DNA from: Globodera rostochiensis
Taxonomy: Eukaryota > Nematoda > Chromadorea > Rhabditida > Heteroderidae
Assembly: GCA_018350325.1 (NCBI GenBank)
Contig: JAEVLN010000001.1
Span: 62,001 to 126,000, forward strand
Direction of reading: 5' to 3'
DNA: 64,000 nucleotides
Position numbers and translations under genes: made by a program. The notes below the pieces were generated by a model, which saw nothing but the letters and a program-made list of their open reading frames with translations, was not told where the DNA came from and did no database searches. The number at the start of each line of letters is the position of its first letter. The first letter of the stretch is position 1. Of this stretch, positions 13,616 to 25,055 are shown piece by piece.

Positions 13616-13935
13616 CATCACCTCCAAGTTTGAAAATTTATAAATCTCAAATAAATATAATTAGTATCATTTGAAAGCTCTAAATGTGCCGAATATAATA
13701 AACTTGAATTCAACCCGATATGTTAAGTTTGAGAAAAGATATGATCAAAAGTTTGTCAAAAACCCTTTATTTTTGATTTTTTCGGGCTTTTCAGGCTACA
13801 ACTTCTCTCAAACTTAACATATCGGGTTGACTTAAGTTTGTTTTATTCGGCACATTTAGAACTTTTAACTAATACCAATTATATTTGGTCTCGTTCATTT
13901 TGAAAAGAGTTATATTGGTTCAAAGTGGAGGTGAT
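13616..13935. mobile_element. palindromic element, TCATCACCTCCA ends
   Basis: The end sequence CTCATCACCTCCAA is inverted at TGGAGGTGATGAG. The arms around AACCCGATATGTTAAGTTTG and its inverse near 13810 are nearly identical, and TTCGGCACATTTAGA mirrors TCTAAATGTGCCGAA. It has no coding capacity. It lies just downstream of gdi-1. Confidence 0.7.
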
Positions 13936-16124
13936 GAGTTGGTTGGTGATGATGAGATGGGTTGGCACCATTTTGAAATATGATTTTCAAAGCACAAAAA
14001 TTTGACTCCCTAAAATTTTGGCGAAGGATTTATCCTTTGGAACACTCCTAAAAACGCCCCTCCCCAGAAATTTTCTAGATACGTGCCTGTTGCAAAGTGA
14101 CCATTGACGAAATACAAACCTTAAACAAAAAGATTTATTATTTGATTAAGAACCCTTTCGAAAAGGTCACTTTTGGGTTATTGTCGGCTCGGATGAATGA
14201 ATTTTTTGTAAAAGGATAATCTCGCCGCAAACCAAGAGAAGCTTTTTGTTTGTTTTTTGACCAAAGGTCTGTCTGTCTCCTTCCTCTGTCCTCTCTTCTC
14301 ATTCCGATAGGCTGTGACATCGACTTTCATTAAAGCTTGGAAAATCGTTACTGATCCGCAACGAGCCATGTGGCTCGGCTCTGGTGACTAAGAAACACCG
14401 CTTAACTTTACAACATCCCTTCTCTAAAAATTAATTTGTCGACACCGTGCTTATATTGTTAGTCATAAATGCACAAAGGGGGGGGGAGTACGATTCCCCT
14501 CTTCCCACACCACCACGCCGACTCGGGTCCCCTCTCCCTAAACAATCTTGCACCTCTATTAAACATTTGAAAGATTTTCTTAAATGGTGAAGGGTTTAAA
14601 CCCCCCCCCCCCTCCCCTTGTGCATCTATGTTAATGTTGCAAACTTTTTCCCTTCCCTTTGTGGTCTGTCAATTAATACATTTCCTGTCCAGCTTCAAAG
14701 AATAAAAAAACTTTTCCTTTGCGATCTGGGAAAGGGCATCAATTTTATTTTTTCACATCTACAAACAAGTTTTATTAATTATTAGGACATTATTTATGTT
14801 TTTCTGTTCTAAATAATCATCCAAATTCTTAGACCGAGTCTCGATTGGGAGTCTTTTGCCTTTTAACCGGTGTTATGGATTAGAATTTCTTCAAAAAATT
14901 CGAAAGAATTTCCCGGCGGTCGGACCGTCGTTCTTAAAAAGTCTCAAAAAATTACCGTATTTTGAAAATTTTGGTTGCAACTGTTCACAAATTGAGTCTA
15001 AAATTCGAAAAAATTTCTCGGCGGCGCCTAGCGACGCCGCTGACCCTCATATTTCATGCAAAAAAAAATAAATTTACTATATTTTTGAGGCATTTTACAA
15101 TATATTGATTTTTGGCCCTAAAATCTGATATTTTGATTCCTATGTACTGATTTGAAAAATTTGTTGGCACCCCTGGGATATATTCATATTTCGCCATTTT
15201 GAACGAAAGACATCCCTCAAATGTAACAACTGACAATTCGACCAAAAATTGTCCAGGCTTAGTATCGAAATGTTCGTAGTCGAAATGTCCCCCTACCAAC
15301 AATACGTCACTTTCTTGAAAAGGGGTCATTTTGGCGCCATTTGAATTTTTTTTATAAAATCCGGGGGAGGCATCGATTGGCTTCCTTTAATGTGTCCCGT
15401 CAAACACCTCCAAATCTTTTCGTTGAATAATTTGGGGAAAAGCAACCCGAAAGTAAGGCGAATTTTCCTTTCGGAAAGCGTGTGCACTTTGCGCGCCTTA
15501 TAGGGATGAGGCCAATAAGAATAATTGGGAAAAGGAGTCGAATGACGGGCCATGGGAAGTGGCCTATTTAGAGCAGCAGACCAAGTTAGAGCAGTTCAGC
15601 CACTGTGAACAAGTGAATGGTCCGCTGTGGCACTCGTCGGACGTAATGGACGGGCGGATACGAACGCTTAAACCAACATTTGTGTAAAATAAAAAGTTTT
15701 AGCCCTTTAAAGTCACACAACACCAATCGGTATTTTTCGGTTATGACTCCAGACGAAATATAGTAAATTAAATTCTAAAACTTATAGGGGTTATCAAGGA
15801 CGCTGATCATGAATTAATAGATTTATCCTAAGATCAGATTTTCAAAATATGATTTTTTTACTTTCCAATTTCTACTTGAACAAAGAATTTAAAATAAAAT
15901 ATGCCCAATAAAAAACAGAAGGCAATGAATATCGGGTGAAGTAAAAAGCGTATGTTGATGCTTTTGAAGATATTGTGGCCAAAATTGTTGCATTTATGCC
16001 TCCCAAATAAAATTGGAAAAAAAAATTAAAAATATATATTTTGAAAAACGGATCTTAAGAGATACATATAATAAATCTAACCCCTGGATAATTGTTTCGA
16101 ATTTAATTTGACTTATTTTCGTCT
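13936..16124. other. no gene recognised
   Basis: I see no supported gene. Two C or G homopolymer tracts occur near 14480 and 14600. A GGCGGCGCCTAGCGACGCCG motif at about 15019, related to sequence found inside MITEs of this window, suggests remnants of old elements. Confidence 0.5.
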
Positions 16125-16620
16125 GGGCCCGTATGCAAAGAACGGGGTAAGGGTAAGGTTACCCTCAGCTGCGGGTAAGATTGCTACCCTGGGTCGGACC
16201 AGGGTAAGCACTCGACCTAGCTTCCTTTCAAATTAATTTTAAAATATTCAAAAGTCATTAAAAATAAATTAAAGAGTGGGACTAATAAAATAAAATCTGC
16301 TCTTTTAAACAAAGTTGTTTAGATTTTAAAAAATATTTAGGGCTTTTTTTTCTGCATACGGACTCGAATCCAGACCGGGGAAATAACTGACTTTAAACTT
16401 AACCGATCCAGATTTTCTAAAAACCATTCGAAAGCTCTTGTCGAGATAAAGCTATCATTAAGCTAAAGCTTTGCGATTGGACAATGGCCAGAACACTCTG
16501 GTCTGGATTCGGTTCTAATTGAATACGAGTTAACCCGCAGCTGAGGGTAAGGTTACCCGGGTAGCCTTACCCGAGTAACCTTACCTGGGTAACTTTACCC
16601 CGTTCTTTGCATACGGGCCC
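16125..16620. mobile_element. palindromic element, GGGCCCGTATGC ends
   Basis: The left end GGGCCCGTATGCAAAGAACG is inverted exactly at 16601-16620. Subterminal parts are short GGTAA/TTACC modules in opposite orientations (GGGTAAGGTTACCC). No target duplication was found and there is no coding capacity. A hAT-like element follows 20 bp downstream. Confidence 0.75.
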
Positions 16621-16640
16621 TGGAGTTCGCACTATATAGT

Positions 16641-17055
16641 CAGGGCGGCCAAATTGCTTATTTTTAAAGCAAATGCCATAATTTTGGGAATTTGCCTTAT
16701 TGTTTGCCATATTTTCACACTTGCCACACTCATTTTTTACGGGAAAAATGAGAATTCCCGAAAAAGTGCTCTTTGATTCTTACAATTTGAAGTTTTTTGG
16801 TTGAAAATCTGTTAACAAATTGAGTAAAAAATTCAAATTTTTCTCGGCGGCGCCTATCGGCACCGCCGACCCCCCCCCCCCCCCCCTCCCCCTCCAGAAG
16901 TGAAGCAGAATTTTCAAAAAAAAAACATTGGTTTTTTAAAATTTCCTCAAGAAAACTGCCAGCAAATGCCACTATTTTGACCCCTCGGTGCCATAAAAAT
17001 GCCACTATTTTGGAGCCGGTTGCCATATTTTGTCGCAGATAAGTTGGGCGCCCTG
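16641..17055. mobile_element. hAT-like MITE with 8-bp TSD
   Basis: The ends are CAGGGCGGCC and GGGCGCCCTG. The direct repeat TATATAGT flanks it at 16633-16640 and 17056-17063. The end sequence resembles that of the 5916-6584 element (CAGGGTGGCC), and both contain a GGCGCC-TATCGGC-type motif and a poly(C)/poly(G) tract, so they belong to one family. Confidence 0.85.
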
Positions 17056-17926
17056 TATATAGTGCAATAGGCTGCAACTTTTGGGTACTAAAATACAATT
17101 TGCTTTATATAGCAACTGGATTTAATTAAAAATAATTTCCGAATGACAAAACATTATCTCTCGTGCGCGGTGTTTCGTTCTGGGTACTTTGAGTTAGGGG
17201 GTGAGTGCCTTTGGACAGAGACTGATTTGGAAAGTTCCCTGAAGTGAGGACTTTTAGGAAGGCACGGATTATGGTAATCGCATATTTGTTAGTGCTGATT
17301 CGCACTCAATTCGTTCGTTTCCCCGGGGCCCGTTTCAATTATCACAATATAAAAAAGTTAAATTACCATTGTTTAGGTCAATTTTTTTTGAGAATTCTGT
17401 TTGACTTCTAGGGGGATGGGGTCGTCGGCCGAGAATTTGAATTTCGACTAATTTGTTAAGAATTTGCAACTAAAATTTAAAAATACTGTAATTTTGAAAG
17501 GGGTCGGCGGCGCCGATAGGTGCGGCCGGGATGTTTTGAAAAGGGCCTTCTAAGGTTTTGTGATTTCGTCCAACAAAATGAAAGGAAATGAAAAATGTGA
17601 ATTGTCATTAAAATATTTGTTAAAAAATCGATAATTTAAAAGGATTAAACAGCTTGCACAACCATTAATTGCACTGTCGGGGGGGAGGGGGGGGGGGGAG
17701 AAGAATTTGCGGGATTAATTTGGAATATTATTCATGGGGAATAGGCGACGTTATTGAGAAGACGGAAAGTTAACATTTCAGACAATCGGATTAACTAAAT
17801 TAATCTGCATTTTGCTAAGTGAATGGTGCATCGCAAATTTTATAATATTCATAAAACGGCAGTAAAATAATTGTAGAGGAACCAACGCAAATAACAATCA
17901 GGAGAAAATGTCGCTCTTGTACTGCT
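17056..17926. other. no gene recognised
   Basis: There is no supported gene. A GGTCGGCGGCGCCGATAGGT block near 17505 is another copy of the motif found inside the CAGGG-type MITEs. A G tract lies near 17680. Confidence 0.45.
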
Positions 17927-20392
17927 CTAACAGTCCGAAATCCTAACGAGAATCAGCGAATTCTTTGGCTTAATTATGTATGCCTCGTGAGCAGCCGGGC
18001 CTTTCTCTTTTTGGGACGGCGACGGACGGTTCCAAGACATTCCATTCGTTGTTGGACTCGTCACCCCGTAACGACCATTCAGCACACTGTGAGCACAATC
18101 GCTGTGCCACCATGCACTTAACATTGGACAAGAAATATAAATCGAGATTTTCTAGGAAAGTACCCTCTCTCGCGAAAGTTGGCACAATTTTCCAGCGGGT
18201 TAATGTCATTGTCCACATCAACCGTAGTAAACTTGTAGCCATCGCACAGATCGCTAAACAAATCCAACCCGGTTCCGTTAAAGCTGAGATTTCCACGCAA
18301 AAAGTGAAGATTGTTAATGCGAAATCCATTCTTCCGACCTTCCAGCTGAAACATAAAATGAGCAATCAAAATGGGCACAATGCCGCACAACCGTAAACTC
18401 CCAGTCGCCCCACCAACTCCCGGTGTCTCCGAATCCGCTGCAACTCCGTTTCGACTTCCCTTCGCATAAATCTCCTTCCAAACGAATTCGCAATTCCAAT
18501 TTGTTGCTGAGCTCTGAGAGAGCGTGGATCCAATTGAGTCCCAACCAGCCGTCTCCCCCGCTATTCAAATCGCCAAATCCGGACGCGTACTCATCGAAAG
18601 TGTTGTTCCAAAACGGCAAATGGCTACCCGTCCGACTTAAAAGCATGAAAATACAGATAAAAATTCAATTATAAATTACCGTTGCCAAACAATCCATCCG
18701 TGGTCCGTTTCCATCAAACAATTTGCGTAGAAATGGTCAAATCCCGGCAAAACCAACTGGTAAACTCCTGTCTTCTTTCCGGATTTTTTGTGGTAGTCGC
18801 AGTCGTACACAAATTCAGAAATATTCTGAAAATAGATAAAAAAAGGAAGCATTTTTAGTGCCTTTAGCGATAGACACGCTTTTACCTTCTTGAGTTTGGT
18901 CGTGGCAAGTGTCGTTGGCTGTGGTGTCGTTACAACATTTGGTTTTTTAGAGGTGGTTTTGGGAAGCACAAATGATATTGCCTTTCCCCGGAGGGGTTTC
19001 TTCGTAAAGTATGCCTCGTGAGGGGATTTGCTGCTCCCCTTTGGCTGAAGGACCTTCCGAATGTTCGCTTCCTTAATTTAGCGTTTTCTTATCAAAATAC
19101 CTAAACATCTTGTGAAAAATCGGATTTTGACAAATGAAAAAGTCACTTTTTAAAAACAATTATTACCTGAGCAATTTTTTATGTTTTTGCGCGCGAGTTT
19201 TGTAAAATATTTTTTTGAGCGACGCGGGGAGAGTTTGGCGTCGCCTTAGGCGCCGATTCAAACTTTTTGTTGTCGAGAGCAGGCTCTTTACCCAGGGGGG
19301 GGGGCTATGAGTCATGTTCAAAATTCAAAAAATTAACTGAAAATTTAACTTTAGCAAAAAAAAATCTTAAGAAAAAATGCACCCACCCAAAATTTTTTCT
19401 GGTTACGGCCTAGTTGAGAGATTTCTACCAATTTGCAAGGAATGTGAAGATTTTGGGTGACCACTTTTAAAACGCTTTATGAATAAGTAAAATTTAGATA
19501 TAAAAGTCAAAATATTTGAAAAATTCATATAGTTTCTTGGTTCATTTTGATTTATCTGATTATTTTAATGAAGCTTTTTTAAGAAGGGAGAGGTTTGTCA
19601 TTTTCCCCAAAACCACAAAAAAGTCAACGAGGATAACGCGGATATTGGAGCCCTGAACTTTATTTTCCAAGAACAAGTCATGGAACTTGGAACCACGGAT
19701 TCTGGTGGCGCCTTCAGACACCGTCAGACTTACACACTTTTACAAAATGTAATTATTCAAAAATGACAAATAAAAATTACCTGGTAATTAGTGGAGGCTT
19801 TTTGTCCAAATTGAGTGGTGCGTGGAAGTGAATCCGTGGACTCGCCACCCCCAAACAGCATCAAAAGTGCAACCGCAAGAAGAGCAAGGGAAAACAGAAC
19901 AATAACAAAGCATAAAAAACATTTCAAATGGCTGAAAAGAAAGGAAAATGCCAATTCACTAATGCCGTCAAAACCTTAATTAATTGGCATAGAACGTATC
20001 GCACCAATCTATTTTAAATAATAAAATTGGGGGAAAACAAAAATTTGACCCCTAAAATTTTGAAGAAATTTAACCAACAAAAATAAATTTGCATTTATAT
20101 CTGCCGAACTGTCCCCCGCCGAATGATTGGAGGGCCCAGTTAGATTTGGTAAAAAGCTGCTTTACAATACTTACGCCAGTCCATTCGACGGCTCCTTTTT
20201 GTAGCGCACTGCTGCAGAAAGGCACGGGTCGAGCTCCTCCTCCAGCGGGTCATGTCTGCTCATGTGAGTGACTCGACTGCTGCCACCGCCACAGCCTCCC
20301 ACCCTCAAGCCGTTGTCGTCGGCTGGCAGATATCGGCTGTGCTCATCCCGTTGGTCGTAGCTCTGCTCGCAGACGGTGTATGAATGTGTCAT
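17927..20392 (-). CDS. type II membrane protein with fibrinogen-related domain
   Basis: Exon 1 (20392-20175) encodes a 72-residue cytoplasmic tail. It joins in phase to exon 2 (19931-19781), which holds a strong transmembrane segment (CFLCFVIVLFSLALLAVALL) and a Ser/Thr stalk. A further exon near 19069-18888 is Lys/Thr/Pro-rich (VVTTPQPTTLATTKLKK). The C-terminal exons carry the fibrinogen fold: YQLVLPGFDHFYANCLMETD-HGWIVWQR, then NTFDEYASGFGDLNSG, GDGWLGLNWIHALSE, the calcium-site-like VDVDNDINPLENCANF, and AWWHSDCAHSVLNGRYG. The last intron closes RERG-A-WWHS in phase, and the gene ends ISDC-TAG at 17927. Fibrinogen-related domains usually bind carbohydrates or acetylated groups outside the cell. 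The stalk exons between 19080 and 19780 are not fully resolved. Confidence 0.85.
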
Positions 20393-20453
20393 AGTGAAGT
20401 GTTGAAGAGAAGTGACGTTGTTGGATGTACGTAATTAATAAGGCCCTGATTTT

Positions 20454-20900
20454 GGTAATGGTAGAGAATTGGGGTCCCGACGAGAAATGTGTTTTCTAGG
20501 GTAAAATAATACGAGGAACACGAATCCGAGCTCCCATTACACCTATGTCGAACCCTAGCCCGAATTCGAACAATTTTCGAAATTTCAAGCACCTGAAAAA
20601 TAACTTATACATTCCAAAAAATGCACAAAAACGTTTGTAATATATATTTATTCAGCATCAAGGACAAATGTCTATGACTTATGTAACGGGATCGAAATGT
20701 GCAATGTAAAATAGTTGTTCAAAAAAGTTGCATTTTAGTTTCGAAAAATGTACGAAGGTTCGGTGTTCGACATTCGCAAAACACGAGCTCGGGTTCATGT
20801 TCTATGCTTTTTTGACCCTAGAAAACATACATTTAAAATTTTAATCATTTGAAATTTAAAAAAAAAATTTACGTCGGGACCCCAATTCTCTACCATTACC
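20454..20900. mobile_element. palindromic MITE, GGTAAT family, 8-bp TSD
   Basis: The ends are GGTAATGGTAGAGAATTGGG and its inverse, with about 28 bp of perfect pairing. The duplication CTGATTTT flanks it at 20446-20453 and 20901-20908. The interior includes CCGAATTCGAACAATTTTCG and is partly palindromic. It has the same structure and size (about 450 bp) as the elements at 24474-24931 and 56267-56726. It sits 61 bp upstream of the start of the fibrinogen-domain gene. Confidence 0.9.
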
Positions 20901-20908
20901 CTGATTTT

Positions 20909-21983
20909 TAAGCATTTCCCTTTTTTAGCAGAACCTTATTATTATCGAGAAGCACGAAAAAAAATTAGCAGGGACCTATTTTTGGGTATACCGGTATGTG
21001 GACAAAAAGGTTCAACGGACAAAATGTCCGGTAGTGGGGAAAAAGATAAAAGGCCTGCCATATTATCCGATCAAATTCCCGTAGAGTCCCGTAAAATAAA
21101 ATTCCGGGAACGGGAATTTCAAATTTATGCAATAATAATTTCAATAATTAAAAATCATGACGACATTTACATTTTCTGCTCTGTGCAGGCGCCTTTTGAG
21201 TTTTTTAGTGCGTGAAAATTCGGGCCTCGTTTTTTAACTATTTTAACTCAAATTGTTCGGGAAAATCAATAAAAAGTTTGTTAAGTGAGGTTCGCTGTCA
21301 AAAAGGAGCGCTGCCGGACCACCGCTAAAAACATAATGGAATTTAATTGTTCGCGTATTCAATACAAAGAACAAAAAAGGCAATTTCCGTCTAACCCAAA
21401 CGAACATTAGTCGGAAATTCAATGTTTCGCAATCGGTATACTCGGGCTGTACTATAGCTAACCGGACGCAAAAAAGACCATTCTTTACTCAAAAGCTCTA
21501 AATGATTAGAAGATATATGTCAGGAACAACAAGCTGGTTCGATGCACTATTAAAAAGTTATAAATGAATAAGCGTAAAAATCGCACTTTTTCATTGTTTT
21601 CTGGTCAGGTCATAACTTTGTTCATTTTTATCCAATTCTTTTCGAGTCGGAGCAATAGTGGGGCGAGACGGAGGGCGAAGGAGAAAGTGGCAAGAGAAAA
21701 TGCCAAAAGGGAAAAATCCAAAAAGGGAATGCCAAGAAGTACCAAAGGAGAAAATTCCAATGATAAAAAGGCTCGAAGTATTCAGTCAAATTGTTCATAA
21801 CATAATCGTACTTTCCAACAACCACTAATGAATAAAAATGTAAATAACGATAATTTGACAAGAAAACAAAAATCCTTGGAGATTGATTAGGTAGGTCATT
21901 TACATATTTTGTGCTAAATACATAAATCAGCTTGGCTTTTCACATTAAAATTTGAATCATCAAAATTCCTTCTTTTAATTTAG
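20909..21983. other. no gene recognised; possible upstream exons of the NEMP gene
   Basis: The N-terminal exons of the NEMP gene should lie here, but I could not identify them. A GGGGCGAGACGGAGGGCG block near 21660 also occurs near 8205. Confidence 0.4.
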
Positions 21984-23625
21984 CTGGCGAAATGTTTTTT
22001 AATTCACTTATTCAATTTTGGAACGTACAAATTGCGATTTATTTTTGTGCCGTCTTCGTCTTTCTAAACGGCCGTCGACTTGTCCGAAGCATTGCTATTT
22101 TCTATTTAGGCGGTCTATTGCTTGGCATTTGCCTGTCGTTTCTCTTTTTTGGATATTTCCTGCAGCGAATTATACCAATTCCAAGTGTAATTTACAGGGA
22201 TTCTATCATTATCATTCAAATCAATTAATTAAGATCACAAGGATACCATTATTCTTCGGGGGATGGCCAATCTCCCTCTACTTCTCTTATTTGACATGGA
22301 CAAATATTGACTTAATACTTCAGGACTACAAACTTTACGCCATATTTTATTTGGTACATTTTAATTTTAAATTTTTAAAGCATAGTGGACCAGGCCGTAC
22401 CCAGAAAAAATTCGGGGGGCCAAGCCAAAAAAAAAAAATCGATTCTTAGGGTGCGTTTTTGGATTTTATTGGATTTTTCTTAAGCAGTAATGCACTCCTA
22501 AAATCAAACTTTTTGGGGGAAAATTCTTTTTAAAAAATGCAATAAAAAAAGGAAAAGTGCAAAAGAATCGACTTTTTTTTGGCTTGCCCCCCCCCCCCCG
22601 AAAATCTGACTACGGCCCTGCTGTAATGGACGGTAAGACAAGATGCCATACCGTATTTTTTACTATGGTAAATTACAGTGCTTCTTCGGCGTCCTTTCTC
22701 TTGCCGTATGTTATCGTGTCGGCCCTCCATCAGACATTCGCACTTTGAATTTAATTGCATGGCTTCTGCAATTGGCCTCCCTTGCGGCAATTTACTTTCT
22801 CAGTTTGGTCGGTGCCAAATAATTAATTATTAATTATGTACTTAGTAATTAATTGTAATAGAGCCGAGAGCGTGGTGTCGCAGCCATCTTAATTCTTCTG
22901 GTTGTGTCGCTTTTGAGGAAATACCGGTGGAGGCTTCAAACGCTTGCAAAAGTGACGCTCACCAAATTATGTTGAGTTTTTTTTTGCTTTTCTTATATAC
23001 ATATAAAATATGTGTTTGTTGCCAACAAGTTTGAAACATTATAACTTGAGCGGACAGGACAGGACCTGGATTTTCCAGGACTCCTGACCGGAAGCCTGGT
23101 ATTTTCGTCTACCCGAAAACCAGGATTTTTACTCCGGAGCTGGGCTTTTTTGTTAGCTATAATTTTGCTACCATTCTAAAGCACTAAGTCTGTAGAAGCT
23201 TAATATAAGCGAGATGATTCGAACAATAAATTAAAGTTTGGAAGTTCATTACATTTATTTAGCACTTTTATTTATGGTCCTCAGCAAAGAAAACTGCTGA
23301 CCGAGGATGAATATCGCGAGGAGGTTTCCAAATCCATTGCTTATAATTTACTTTTATTTGCTTTTTGTTGAGGCGCGGACGTACACACAAATTGAATTGG
23401 ATAAACTTAAACGGCACTGCCAATCTCAGAAATCCCGCGATGCTCTGAGGCTCATTTCTCGGCTCCACACGCCGAATAAGTCGGAATATTTTATTTTCCT
23501 ATTTCTTTTTTCGTTTAGAACTTCAAGTTTTATTGCGGGTGATGCCGAACACATTTCACCGCAAGAGCGGAGTATTCACTCCGAATTATATGAATGTTTT
23601 GAGGGACAGAACAACGACGACATGG
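21984..23625 (+). CDS. nemp-1: NEMP (nuclear envelope integral membrane protein), partial 5' and 3'
   Basis: NEMP proteins are inner nuclear membrane proteins that stiffen the nuclear envelope. Exon A (from 21984) holds two membrane segments, including IAIFYLGGLLLGICLSFLFF followed by LQRIIP. The next exon has FFGGWPISLYFSYLTW and DYKLYAIFYL. The third has FFGVLSLAVCYRVGPPSDIR followed by LNLIAWLLQLASLAAIYFLS, the most diagnostic part. Then follow RERGVAAILILLVVSLLRKY, a lumen-to-nucleoplasm tail RKLLTEDEYREEV, YTQIELDKLKRHCQSQKSRD, LRLISRLHTPN, and FIAGDAEHISPQERSIHSEL. The last exon seen stops at a donor after NNDDM; the end of the gene and the N-terminal signal-peptide exons were not found. 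A MITE occupies one intron (22391-22620). Confidence 0.85.
22391..22620. mobile_element. MITE-like element within a NEMP intron
   Basis: The left end CAGGCCGTACCCAGA is roughly inverted in TCTGACTACGGCCCTG. Subterminal GGCCAAGCC and GGCTTGCC also pair, next to a C tract. No clean target duplication is visible. Its TCGATTCTTAGG motif recurs near 54362. Confidence 0.6.
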
Positions 23626-24473
23626 GTAATCTTTCCTTTTATCTGACATCCCATTAAAAAAAAGCTGAAAATGCCAGATTTCCTAACTAAACAGTACCCG
23701 AATTCAAACATACCGCTTGTAATAGCGCTCAAGGATGTAGCCAGGAAAATTTTTTTGAGAGAAAAAATTTACTTTTGCAAAATTTTGTCGAATTATTTTA
23801 AATTTGATTTTTCGTAAATTTTATGAATTTTAACATTTTTATTAAAAATTGAATAAAAACGAAGATGCCGATTTTTGTATTTTTTTGCCAAATGTGCCGA
23901 TAGACGCCGCCGGGGGGAATTTTGATTAATGCAACATTTGCAATTGGACTAATTTTCTTGACAAAATCGTTAAAGCTTCAAAAAAAAATTTGCGCCGGCG
24001 CCTTTGGACCCATTTGGCCCTGCGCCTTCGGGAATTTTACATACCGGTCCTATTCATATCCCCGGAGGTGCTTTGAACTCATTTCAGCCTTTTTATGGGA
24101 GCAGGTAAAAGGAAAAATTACCAAATATAGGCGGGTACATCACAGACGACAACAACTGATGGACGTGAAATTACTTCCAAATTTGCCCTGGTCTTACGAT
24201 CTTAACATTCAAAGCCACTCGCTCAAATTTTCTGAATTTTGCCGATATTTTTTGTTTCATTAAATTTCTTCAATTACTATACGTCTTGCTTCTTTAGTTT
24301 GCTTGCGATTTTTTAGATTTCCGAACAATCTCTTGAAATACTAAGAAAATCAATAAAGCCAAAAAACATCCTTAAAAATTGAATTTTTTTTTTTTGAAAT
24401 TCATTAAGAAGAATGCGATAAAAACTGCCCCCCCTCCCCCCTGTGTCTGCTTTTTGGGGAAGGCAATTTTTCT
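23626..24473. other. AT-rich region, probable 3' part of the NEMP gene
   Basis: The sequence includes an open stretch near 24010-24260 with weak coding character (RRCFELISAFLWEQVKGK), which could hold a last NEMP exon, but no splice solution was convincing. A CGATAGACGCCGCCGGGG block near 23898 matches the motif inside the CAGGG-type MITEs. Confidence 0.35.
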
Positions 24474-24931
24474 GGTAATACTTTGGTTTGCCCCCCCCTT
24501 TTTTTTTGGAAAAATTACTTTTTGTTTTAAAGTCGATTAAAAGGTGTTTCCTGGAGCATTAGGGGGCGTAGAATCCGAATCTGACCTCCGATTCGACCTA
24601 TTTCGAACCCCGGACCCGAATTCGAACATTTGGTCGAAAAATTCAAAAATTTTCAAAATTTACGTTTACGTCTTCAAATCATTCAAATGAATGAATTCGA
24701 CCATTATTTGCCTTTTCGATGTAGGTTTGTGCTTTTTGAATGATTTCGAGGCCACAATTGATTTATCGAAATTTTTGAATTTCGAAAAATGTTCGAATTC
24801 GGGTCCGGGGTTCGAAGATCAGATTCGGATTCTACGCCTCCGAATACCGCTAGGAACGACTATTTATCGGCTTAGAAAAAAAAATTTTTGTTTCAAAAAA
24901 AAGGGGGGGGGGGCCAAACCAAAGTATTACC
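24474..24931. mobile_element. palindromic MITE, GGTAAT family, 8-bp TSD
   Basis: The ends GGTAATACTTTGGTTTGCCC and its inverse (with CC/GG-tract length differences) are flanked by ATTTTTCT at 24466-24473 and 24932-24939. An inner inverted repeat includes GGCGTAGAATCCGAATCTGA and its complement. That inner core is also found in the foldback element at 4447-5535. Confidence 0.9.
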
Positions 24932-25055
24932 ATTTTTCTTACAAATTAGTCAGAGACTTGGTGGTTTTAGTTTATTTGCTTGTGATTAACAATAATTAGT
25001 CGTTTCGCACAATCGTCGCTTTGTTGATGCGGCGAATAAAAGGCAAAAAAGGGAA

